Below, in pieces: positions 1 to 7,476 of a stretch of DNA of 64,000 nt. The stretch's first letter is position 1. Every line of letters starts with the position of its first letter. The notes under the pieces are model-generated. The model was given only the letters and a program-made list of their open reading frames with translations, ran no database searches and was not told the DNA's origin. Made by a program: the position numbers and the translations under genes. The DNA comes from an uncultured Bacteriovorax sp. (GTDB lineage: Bacteria > Bdellovibrionota > Bacteriovoracia > Bacteriovoracales > Bacteriovoracaceae), in the NCBI GenBank assembly GCA_946481315.1, contig CAMLMH010000001.1:62001-126000 (forward strand), in the 5' to 3' direction.

Positions 1-184
1 CGGAAAAACGAAAGATTCTGAGAGAAAATTTAATCTGAAAGTGGCAGGTCAATCGATTGTCTTCGTTTTGAATGATAAAAATAAAATGACGAAAATGTTC
101 TGGGTAACTCAGGGTATTTCCATGGTTGGTAAGTCAGTAGAAAAAAATACTTCCAACGATGAGGAGGATCCGGGATTTGAGTAA
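1..184 (+). CDS. 3' end of an unidentified gene (partial)
   Basis: One reading frame (codons from base 2) stays open from the window edge to the TAA at 182-184 and gives about 60 C-terminal residues rich in Lys, Asn and Asp, ending in an acidic tail (sequence DEEDPGFE). I do not recognise the family. The frame overlaps the beginning of the downstream permease gene, so the two are probably in one operon and translationally coupled. It may be another transporter component or a precursor gene of the same operon, but the visible part does not show this. Confidence 0.5.
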   Translation, partial: GKTKDSERKFNLKVAGQSIVFVLNDKNKMTKMFWVTQGISMVGKSVEKNTSNDEEDPGFE

Positions 185-1094
185 ACTAATAAAAAAAGTC
201 TCTTATGCTTTGCTGACAATCTTTGTAGCTCTCTCCACTATTTTTTTTGTGATAAGACTTTCCCCGGGCGATCCGGTGGAAACAGTTCTTGGTCAAAAAG
301 CCAGCCAGGAAGAAATAAACAAATTACGATCCCAGCTAGGATTAGATATGCCAATGAGCAAACAATACCGTTACTATTTGAAAGGTATTGTTAAGGGTGA
401 CTTGGGGAAAACAATTTATGGAAATAAAGACGTAAAAGAGCTTCTCAAAGAGAGAATGCAACCCACAATTACTCTTGCCGCGGTCTCTGTAACGATTGCT
501 GCTTTTGTAGGTGTTTTCTTAGGAATTATGGCCGGATACCGCAAAAATCGAGGATTCGATAAGTTTTCCCGCATTTTATCTTTATTTGCTCTGTCCTTTC
601 CCATTTTCTCCCTCGCACCTTTATTAGTATTGTTTTTTTCTATCAAACTAAATCTTTTTCCAGTCTCTGAATGGGGAACATTAAAACATCTGTTTCTTCC
701 GATTCTGACTTTGGTTATTCCGCTTAGTGCAGTCATTATGCGGGTGACCCGTAACAAATATCTTGAAGAAGTCCACAGCCAATGGGTGACAGTAACTAAA
801 TCTAAAGGATTGGGTGAAATGGCCATCTTGTTGCGCATACTAAAAGTTTGTCTTCCAACGATTTTAAATGTTGTTTCGATTCAGCTTTCAGTTGTTATTG
901 CTGGTACAATGATCACCGAAACTATTTTTGATATACCAGGTATGGGGTCTTTGCTTTTTGACGGAATCCAAAACCGTGATTATCCAATTGTTCAGGGGGT
1001 AATAGTTTATTCAACTGTGACCTATATGTTGATTTATTTTTTTATTGATACAATCAATGAAAAACTGGATCCTCGAACCACGCAGGCAGGATAG
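177..1094 (+). CDS. ABC transporter permease, DppB/OppB type
   Basis: Integral inner-membrane subunit of a peptide/nickel-type ABC importer (binding-protein-dependent transport family). About six hydrophobic segments are visible, followed by the cytoplasmic EAA-type coupling loop (motif TKSKGLGEMAILLRIL) that docks on the ATPase, and the typical C-terminal LDPR. I prefer the TTG at 177 as start because GGAGG at 163-167 lies 9 nt upstream. An in-frame ATG at 159 would put the Shine-Dalgarno inside the gene. Length of about 305 residues is normal. The partner permease follows 5 nt later. Neither the ATPases nor the binding protein is in view, so the substrate is unknown. With nagZ next door, peptides or muropeptides are plausible. 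Confidence 0.88.
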   Translation: MSKLIKKVSYALLTIFVALSTIFFVIRLSPGDPVETVLGQKASQEEINKLRSQLGLDMPMSKQYRYYLKGIVKGDLGKTIYGNKDVKELLKERMQPTITLAAVSVTIAAFVGVFLGIMAGYRKNRGFDKFSRILSLFALSFPIFSLAPLLVLFFSIKLNLFPVSEWGTLKHLFLPILTLVIPLSAVIMRVTRNKYLEEVHSQWVTVTKSKGLGEMAILLRILKVCLPTILNVVSIQLSVVIAGTMITETIFDIPGMGSLLFDGIQNRDYPIVQGVIVYSTVTYMLIYFFIDTINEKLDPRTTQAG

Positions 1095-1099
1095 TCAGA

Positions 1100-1933
1100 A
1101 TGTCACACAAATATACAAAAGAAATGAAATGGGGATTCGGGATACTTTCTTTGTATGTTGTCTGGGCAATTGGCTGGTTTATTTACAAATATTTTATTGC
1201 CGGTTCACCCACTAAACCTTATGCCCCTATATTGAACATGGAAGCTGAGCTTGCTATGCCTTTTTCGAAAGGTCTGTTGCTGGGAGGGGATTTGCTTGGC
1301 CGCTCACTACTGGAAGTTTTATCAGCAGGCTTAACGTACTCATTGGCCCTCTCAATAATTGTTACACTTATTACTGCTTCGATGGGAGTTGTAATGGGCT
1401 ACCTGGCAGTAAAAGCTCCGGGGTGGATCAAGCTTCTTTTTGATCTGGCCATTAATCTGGTTTTTATTTTCCCAAGTATTTTGATCGCAATTATGGTTAT
1501 GGCCGTAACTGGCCAGTCCATGCAGGGTCTGATTTTTGCCATGATTATAACCGGCTGGCCGGGTTATGCTAAAATTGCTCGTGGAGAATCCAAGCGCGTT
1601 CTTTCTCTTACCTATGTTGAAGGAGCAAAAGCTATTGGTATCGGAGAGCTCCGTATGTTCTTTACAATTATAGTTCCGGCCATATTACCTGTTTTAATAG
1701 TCAATATGGTTTTAGGAATTAGCGGAGTCATTATCAGTGAAGCTGCATTGGGATTTTTAGGCCTGGGGGGAAGCCCCTATTCTTGGGGGGCGATGCTTTC
1801 TGCTGCTAAAACAGTACTGCTGGAAGCTCCACACATTGCTATGATTTTGAGTATGACCATGGCTGGTCTGATTATTGGATTAAATTTAATGGGCGATGGG
1901 TTACGTGATTACTTAGACCCGAATAAAGGCTAA
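1100..1933 (+). CDS. ABC transporter permease, DppC/OppC type
   Basis: Second permease of the same importer. The segment GGDLLGRSLL (residues 62-71) corresponds to the conserved GTDxLGRD region of DppC/OppC proteins. Residues 171-191 form the EAA loop (YVEGAKAIGIGELRMFF), EAALGFLGLG at 214-223 is the family hallmark, and GDGLRDYLDP is near the C-terminus. Multiple hydrophobic helices are present, and 277 residues is a normal length. It sits 5 nt after the first permease and 9 nt before nagZ, so one transcript is likely. The extreme N-terminus carries one helix before the periplasmic loop, as in the family. Confidence 0.88.
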   Translation: MSHKYTKEMKWGFGILSLYVVWAIGWFIYKYFIAGSPTKPYAPILNMEAELAMPFSKGLLLGGDLLGRSLLEVLSAGLTYSLALSIIVTLITASMGVVMGYLAVKAPGWIKLLFDLAINLVFIFPSILIAIMVMAVTGQSMQGLIFAMIITGWPGYAKIARGESKRVLSLTYVEGAKAIGIGELRMFFTIIVPAILPVLIVNMVLGISGVIISEAALGFLGLGGSPYSWGAMLSAAKTVLLEAPHIAMILSMTMAGLIIGLNLMGDGLRDYLDPNKG

Positions 1934-1942
1934 AAGGATTTT

Positions 1943-3028
1943 ATGAATCAATTAGGACAACTTGTTTTCACCGGCATCAGTGGCTTCACATTAACGGAAG
2001 AAGAAAAAACTTTTATTGAAAAAGAAGACATCGGTGGTGTTATTCTTTTTTCAAAAAACTATGAAAACCCGGCACAGCTTGCTGAACTGGTAAATAGCAT
2101 TCAAGTCCTGCGCAAAGAATATCCACTGTTCATTTGTACAGATCATGAAGGTGGAAGAGTTGTAAGGTTTAAAACTCAGTTCACTCAGTTTCCTCCCATG
2201 CTGGAGGTAGCGAAACTCGATTCACCCAAGCTTGTCTTCGAAATGGCTTCAATAATGGCAGAAGAGCTTCTTGCTTGTGGAGTAAATCTCAACCTTGCTC
2301 CCGTTTGTGATATCTGGAATAACGAGCAGAACAAAGTAATCTGGGATCGTGCTTTTGGAACAGATCATGAAACGGTTTCCAAATTTATTTCTTCCATGAT
2401 TCGTGGGTTTGAAACCTCAGGTATCATGTCATGTGCAAAACATTTTCCGGGACATGGAAATACACTAAAAGATTCTCATTATGATCTGCCGATTGTTAAA
2501 AAATCATTGGCTGAAATACGAGCAGAAGAAATTCAACCATTCATTAAGGCGGTGAAGGCCCGGGTAGATATGATCATGATGGCTCATATAATTGTTGAAG
2601 ACATAGATCCGGAATTACCATGCTCACTTTCTCCTAAGGCACACAACATCTTAAGAAATGAACTCAAGTATAAGGGGTTAATTTTATCAGATGATATGCA
2701 GATGGGAGCAATAACGGCACATAGGGGAACAGGTGAAGCCGCTATGATGGCCATCCGGGCAGGAAGCGATTTAATTGAATATCGGGACATGCCGGAAGCA
2801 ATGCTGGGACTTGAGGGACTAAAAAAAGCACAAAAGGATAAAACCATCAAGGCTACAGATTTTCAGGATCGTCTAAACAGAGTCAGCGAAGCCAAGAAGA
2901 ATTATTTTAAAGAATACAAACCTATATACATCCCGGATCTGGAAAAGAAATTTAATCGTAAGAGTTCACAGTTATTTCTGGATGATCTTAAAAAGAGAAT
3001 AGCCGAAAAAAATAACAGACTCGCTTGA
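1943..3028 (+). CDS. nagZ: beta-N-acetylhexosaminidase, glycoside hydrolase family 3
   Basis: Family 3 glycosidase of the NagZ type, which removes GlcNAc from anhydro-muropeptides during peptidoglycan recycling. The signature KHFPGHG (residues 166-172) followed by DSH (177-179, the His/Asp acid-base dyad of NagZ enzymes) is intact, as is the SDDM segment near residues 249-252 that holds the nucleophilic Asp. CTDHEGGRVVRF near residue 65 is the usual substrate-binding strand. No signal peptide is visible, so it should be cytoplasmic. The start ATG follows AAAAGGA. It lies in an operon-like row after two peptide-type permeases, which suggests uptake and trimming of cell-wall fragments, from the cell itself or from prey (inference). 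Confidence 0.92.
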   Translation: MNQLGQLVFTGISGFTLTEEEKTFIEKEDIGGVILFSKNYENPAQLAELVNSIQVLRKEYPLFICTDHEGGRVVRFKTQFTQFPPMLEVAKLDSPKLVFEMASIMAEELLACGVNLNLAPVCDIWNNEQNKVIWDRAFGTDHETVSKFISSMIRGFETSGIMSCAKHFPGHGNTLKDSHYDLPIVKKSLAEIRAEEIQPFIKAVKARVDMIMMAHIIVEDIDPELPCSLSPKAHNILRNELKYKGLILSDDMQMGAITAHRGTGEAAMMAIRAGSDLIEYRDMPEAMLGLEGLKKAQKDKTIKATDFQDRLNRVSEAKKNYFKEYKPIYIPDLEKKFNRKSSQLFLDDLKKRIAEKNNRLA

Positions 3029-3122
3029 TCCTGTATTTCTTTAGTGGACATTATTTCCTTGTCTGCTCCTATAACAAAGAAAATCTTATTCTCTGATATC
3101 ATTGAGTTATGGCGGTGTATCA

Positions 3123-4463
3123 GTGAAGAAAGTCTTATGGGGCTTAATCTGCATAATTTTTTGTTGTCCACTTTTAGTGCGTGGGCAAGACATGACTCAG
3201 GATGAATTATTCATTCTTTATAAAGAGTCATGTGATCAAAAGCAATTTGCCAATTGTTATCAGGTTGGTAAATGGTATCAGCTAAATCAAAGACTTGATC
3301 CGATTGAAGAAAAAGAAATTCGCAATGAACTCGAAACGCTTAAGCTAAAGCGCAGAAGGTTAAAAGAAATCAATTCAGACGAAGATCTGGACGAAGAAGA
3401 ATTGCAGGAGATAAAGACTCTGCAGATACGGCTGAGTGATGAACAGCAAAAGGCCCGTGCAGCTGTTCAGGCAGCAACTTATCTTACTGAAGCCTGTGAA
3501 AATGGTGAAGATATCGCTTGTAAAGAAATAGGCAGGAAGAAGGGTCATCAGGAATCCAGTCTGCTTTTTTATGCTTCTTTATCTCTGATAGGACTGGCCG
3601 TTTTCCTCATAACCAAAACAATTTTCCAGGATGAAGATCAGTTTCAGGCCCAGGAAAAACTTGATGATGGATCGAAGCCTACTGATGATATTGCAAAGCA
3701 TGGCATCGTGCTGAGATATTCGCGACCTTTTTTCAAGCGATACTTCAGCCCAATTGTTTCTTCCATGAAAAACAAAAAAACTTTCAAAGAAAAATATCGG
3801 CGACCTCTGGCAGCTGCCGGATTAACGAATATTATCACTCCGGAAGATTTCTTCGCATTTAAATTGTTTTTGATCCTTGGCTTTCCAATCACTTTTATGG
3901 TTGCCCGCATATTTCTGGAGGCTGACTGGCCATTACAATTGATTCCAGTTATGGGAGCGGTCGGATTCTTTTATCCTGATATCTGGATAAAGGGTAAAAT
4001 TGAAGAACGACAGAAGCAAATTATCCGCAATATGCCTTTTTCTGTAGATATGCTTGCTCTTTCAGTTGAAGCTGGTCTGGACTTTATCGCAGCCATGTCC
4101 AAGGTTATAGAGAAAGCAAAGCCAAATCCTTTAACGGAAGAATTTGAAATCGTTATTCGTGAAATCAAAATCGGTGCAAGCAGAGCGGAAGCCCTTCGCA
4201 ATCTTGCATGGAGAGTGGATCTAATTCAGATTTCCTCTTTCTGTGCAACTTTGATTGCTGCAGATTCGGTTGGTGCTTCTATCGGTCCAATTCTAAAATC
4301 TCTAGCTGTTGAAATTCGGCAAAAAAAATCTTCTGAAGTTGAAAAAGCTGGAGCTACGGCGGCCACCAAGATTCTGTTTCCCATGATGTTCCTTATTGTC
4401 CCTGCAGTTCTGGTTATTGTCTTCGCTCCGATCATTCTGGAGGCTATCAGTGCAGGAAGCTAA
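3123..4463 (+). CDS. TadC-like type II/IV secretion F-domain protein with a secreted SLR-like N-terminus
   Basis: The C-terminal half is a T2SSF domain (about residues 304-430) of the TadC type, the inner-membrane platform of Tad/Flp pilus machines. The N-terminal half is unusual. It has a signal-peptide-like segment, then two short stretches (SCDQKQFANCYQVGKWY and ACENGEDIACKEIG) spaced like halves of a Cys-containing Sel1-like repeat, separated by a highly charged coiled-coil-like stretch, then a membrane helix near 147-165. I start at GTG 3123 because the signal peptide begins there. A TTG at 3102 adds seven residues. No TadB, CpaF or pilin gene is in view. Its stop overlaps the next start, so it is cotranscribed with the DUF192 and FHA genes. 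Confidence 0.8.
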   Translation: MKKVLWGLICIIFCCPLLVRGQDMTQDELFILYKESCDQKQFANCYQVGKWYQLNQRLDPIEEKEIRNELETLKLKRRRLKEINSDEDLDEEELQEIKTLQIRLSDEQQKARAAVQAATYLTEACENGEDIACKEIGRKKGHQESSLLFYASLSLIGLAVFLITKTIFQDEDQFQAQEKLDDGSKPTDDIAKHGIVLRYSRPFFKRYFSPIVSSMKNKKTFKEKYRRPLAAAGLTNIITPEDFFAFKLFLILGFPITFMVARIFLEADWPLQLIPVMGAVGFFYPDIWIKGKIEERQKQIIRNMPFSVDMLALSVEAGLDFIAAMSKVIEKAKPNPLTEEFEIVIREIKIGASRAEALRNLAWRVDLIQISSFCATLIAADSVGASIGPILKSLAVEIRQKKSSEVEKAGATAATKILFPMMFLIVPAVLVIVFAPIILEAISAGS

Positions 4464-4827
4464 AACTTTTAAACTGGCGACTTCAAAAGGTGAACTCCTT
4501 TGTGAAAGAATGATAATAGCCGACAATCCGTTCACGCGAGTAAAAGGACTTATGTTCTCAGAGCGTTTGCCAGACGGAGCTGATGGCTTTCTTATAAAGC
4601 CATGCAATTCAATTCACACTTGCTTTATGCGCTATCCGATTGACGTCATCTTTCTGGATAAAGAAATGCGGGTGGTAAAAGTTTTGGAGAATCTTGTTCC
4701 CTGGAGAATGACCTGGCTGTATCTAAACGCTACACAGACTCTGGAGATGCAGGGCGGGCATTTAAATCGAGTATTAAAAAATCGTCTGCAACCAGGCGAT
4801 AAGTTAGAGGCTGTATGTATAAGTTAG
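4450..4827 (+). CDS. DUF192 family protein
   Basis: Small protein of about 125 residues matching the DUF192 pattern: a central RVKGLMFSERLPDGADGFLI segment and the CFMRYPIDVIFLD strand, ending with GDKLE. The biochemical role of this family is not established. The GTG at 4450 is chosen because GGAGG at 4439-4443 lies 6 nt upstream and overlaps the end of the TadC-like gene. A longer frame upstream is only read-through of the other gene. No signal peptide remains after this start choice. DUF192 genes are known beside Tad-type loci in predatory bacteria, as I recall, which would fit the neighbours. Confidence 0.8.
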   Translation: MQEAKTFKLATSKGELLCERMIIADNPFTRVKGLMFSERLPDGADGFLIKPCNSIHTCFMRYPIDVIFLDKEMRVVKVLENLVPWRMTWLYLNATQTLEMQGGHLNRVLKNRLQPGDKLEAVCIS

Positions 4828-6389
4828 TTGTAGTCGGCGGAAAACTTCGCGGGCAGGAATACACATTGAAAAATGGTGACAATATTCTGGGACGCGATTC
4901 TGCTTGTGATATTCACTTTCAGGTTGATGGAGTATCTAAGAAGCATGTCAATATAACCGTCACTGATGATGTTGTTTATGTGCAGGATTTGGGAAGTGCC
5001 AACGGAACATTCTTAAACGGTAAAATTATCAAAAAAGCCACAACCAAAAGTGGTGACAAAATTGGTTTACCAAATGCAATCCTGCAAGTCGTTTACGTGC
5101 AGGAAAAGAAAATTGTCGTTAAGAAAAAGGTTGCTTCTCAAAGAGAGAGAGAAGAAACAATTGATGACATTCTTCAGGGTGGTACGCCACCAGAAAATAT
5201 AGTAGGAAAGATTTTTTGGGCATTTAAATATAAAGTCATGCCAGTTTTTCATGGGATCAATCAGGAATACGAATGGAGGATTCTACTGGCCATTTTGACT
5301 TTCGCTTTTGCCCTGACAACAATCACATTGACAATTTTTCCGGTACTCCAAGATTCACGTAATGTACTTCTCAACGAAATTAAAATCCGTGGTGCTCATT
5401 ATGCAGATGAAATTGGACGTTTAAATACTGCTGCACTTGAACAAAAAAATCTGGAAAGAGTTGATACGACATTTCTGGACAGTGCCCGAGATGACGGTGT
5501 TGTTTCCTATGAACTTTTTGATCCGGATGGAAGAATTGTCCGGCCCATATCCAGACTTAATGAATATACCAGCGATCCTTTTTCAGTCCGGGTGAAGGAA
5601 TTTTATAACGCCCGTCCCAACATTAAAGATGCACGTATTATTCCGCTGGAAGAAGGACAAATCGGTATCGGTAAACAGATATTTGCTTATAATCCCAAAT
5701 CTGGTTCGCAAGAAGCAGTAGGAATTATCGCCATTCGTTTTGCTCCCACCACTCTGGCAATCGAAGCAGCAAAAAGTTCACGGCTTTATCTGGAATCTTT
5801 AGTGACTTCTTTGTTGGTAGGCATTTTGTTCTTCGGGATCATTTATTACCTTACTTTGCGTCCAATCGAAGAATTGAGATTCCAGATTGAAGAAGGGCTG
5901 CGGGGGCGCAGGCGGAGTGTAGAAAGTAAACTTCTATTTGAAGAAATGAATCCAATTCGTAATGCAGTCAACACCAGCTTGCAGCGGATCCGTGAACTGC
6001 AGAGAGATGAAACAACAGCAGATCCAAATGATATCGAAGGTGATGAATCGTATGTTAATCAATTATTGGAATTCATGCAGGGAGCTCAGGGCCCCGTTAT
6101 GGTCCTGAACTCCGGAAAAAATCTAATCAAAATTAATACGCAAGGCGAAGATGTCTGCGGTATTCGTCAGTCTATGGCAGAGGGGATGAATATTCTGGAT
6201 ATCACCAAAGAAAGAGGTTTTGCCGCAACTTTGATAGAGCTCTGTGATGGTTCAGCCAATAATGGTGGAACTTCCCAATCAGGTGCATATGAACTTCAGG
6301 GTAAGCAATACAACATTTTTGTCAATGCATTACTGGGTAAAGATGGCTTTGCCAAAGCCTTTTATATCTCTTTTGTATTGGAGAATTAA
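4815..6389 (+). CDS. Membrane FHA-domain protein with extracytoplasmic sensor-like domain
   Basis: The N-terminal FHA domain keeps all phosphothreonine-binding residues: GR at 26-27, S41/H44 and N63-G64. A membrane helix lies at about 155-177, then some 145 residues probably outside the membrane, a second helix at 326-346, a HAMP-like stretch beginning RPIEEL, and a C-terminal region of about 100 residues that looks PAS-like. The layout is that of a chemoreceptor or sensor kinase, but I see no kinase, cyclase or methyl-accepting output domain. It could relay periplasmic signals to phosphoproteins of the Tad machine (inference). The start codon overlaps the DUF192 stop by 13 nt, so the two genes are coupled. 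Confidence 0.82.
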   Translation: MYKLVVVGGKLRGQEYTLKNGDNILGRDSACDIHFQVDGVSKKHVNITVTDDVVYVQDLGSANGTFLNGKIIKKATTKSGDKIGLPNAILQVVYVQEKKIVVKKKVASQREREETIDDILQGGTPPENIVGKIFWAFKYKVMPVFHGINQEYEWRILLAILTFAFALTTITLTIFPVLQDSRNVLLNEIKIRGAHYADEIGRLNTAALEQKNLERVDTTFLDSARDDGVVSYELFDPDGRIVRPISRLNEYTSDPFSVRVKEFYNARPNIKDARIIPLEEGQIGIGKQIFAYNPKSGSQEAVGIIAIRFAPTTLAIEAAKSSRLYLESLVTSLLVGILFFGIIYYLTLRPIEELRFQIEEGLRGRRRSVESKLLFEEMNPIRNAVNTSLQRIRELQRDETTADPNDIEGDESYVNQLLEFMQGAQGPVMVLNSGKNLIKINTQGEDVCGIRQSMAEGMNILDITKERGFAATLIELCDGSANNGGTSQSGAYELQGKQYNIFVNALLGKDGFAKAFYISFVLEN

Positions 6390-6396
6390 AAATTAG

Positions 6397-7476
6397 ATGA
6401 GTACCAGTAAAAATGTCAGAGTAACTACGGAGTTGAAGCCGCCGGCCGATGTCGGTGTCTATTACCGTTTGTTGTGTATGACCGGCCCAAATAAGGGAAA
6501 GGTTTATTATCTGACCGGTAAACGAATTGTGATAGGTCGCGGAGATACTGCCGACATTCAGATCGTTGATACCAAGATCTCCCGGGAACATGCAGAACTG
6601 GCATTTGCTGACAAAAGTTACACCATCACAGATCTGGGTGCCTCAAATGGTATTGTTGTAAATGATACAAAAGTAAAACAAAAAAAATTACTCGACAGCG
6701 AGAAAATTGTTATCGGCCAGACTGTATTCAAATTCAATATTCTTGAAATTACCCAGTCTGCGGATATGGTCATCGTAGATGAAGTAGAAGCTAAGGGGGT
6801 CTCCCGCGACACTGCCAAGGAGCTTTTGAAGGAAATTAAAAAGTCCTCTGGGAAAGGGAAAATCCAGGCTAAAGCGGATGATGAAACTACACCTAAGAAA
6901 ACAAAGTCTGAAACAAAAAACGGATCAAAAACCATTATCTTTGCCGTTATCATCGGTGCAGTCCTTTTTATACTTATGGACAATGATGAAGCACCTAAAA
7001 AGAAATCTAAAGGAAGCGGATCAAGCTCACTGAACGATAATTTCAGTGAAATGATGGCCACAACTAACCGGAAGCAAGACGACCCGGAAGTGAAACGCAA
7101 GCTGGAAACTCTTATTCACAGTGGCCGGCGTGAATTTCGTGAAGGAAATTACTTTCGGGCCATGGAGGAGTTTCGCCTGGCGAAGTTATTGAGTCCGGGA
7201 AACAGAGATGCTACCTATTATGAAAACAAAGCGAAGCAACGACTAGATGAAGAAATCGAAAAAAACTTTGATAAGGGAAACCAGGAATACGATTCAAAGA
7301 AATACCAGGCTTCATTAGTCTCCTATTGTGCTGTTGTACAATTAATTAAAGAGTATCCTGATGATCAACGTTATAAAAATGCTATGATTAAAATAAGCGC
7401 TGTCGAATCAGAGCTTGGATTGGAGAAAGGTGAAGTTAAGTGTTTTGAAGAAAAACCAGGCGATTCAAGAAATTGA
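6397..7476 (+). CDS. FHA-domain protein with membrane helix and TPR-like tail
   Basis: The N-terminal FHA domain (about residues 25-115) has intact GR (47-48), S62/H65 and N84-G85, so phosphothreonine binding is expected. A Lys-rich linker leads to one hydrophobic helix near 179-195, then a C-terminal half with TPR-like helices (segments REFREGNYFRAMEEFRLAK and GNQEYDSKKYQASLVSYC). The FHA side should be cytoplasmic and the TPR side periplasmic if the helix is a single pass. It follows the sensor-like FHA gene by 7 nt, and its end overlaps the next FHA gene, so all are one operon. Related FHA-TM-TPR proteins occur as scaffold-like partners of secretion machines; the exact role here is unknown. 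Confidence 0.82.
   Translation: MSTSKNVRVTTELKPPADVGVYYRLLCMTGPNKGKVYYLTGKRIVIGRGDTADIQIVDTKISREHAELAFADKSYTITDLGASNGIVVNDTKVKQKKLLDSEKIVIGQTVFKFNILEITQSADMVIVDEVEAKGVSRDTAKELLKEIKKSSGKGKIQAKADDETTPKKTKSETKNGSKTIIFAVIIGAVLFILMDNDEAPKKKSKGSGSSSLNDNFSEMMATTNRKQDDPEVKRKLETLIHSGRREFREGNYFRAMEEFRLAKLLSPGNRDATYYENKAKQRLDEEIEKNFDKGNQEYDSKKYQASLVSYCAVVQLIKEYPDDQRYKNAMIKISAVESELGLEKGEVKCFEEKPGDSRN

Noticed and set aside
6618..7100. 160-codon minus-strand frame inside the FHA-TPR gene
   Set aside because: The forward frame encodes an intact FHA domain; the reverse frame shows no motif or ribosome-binding site.
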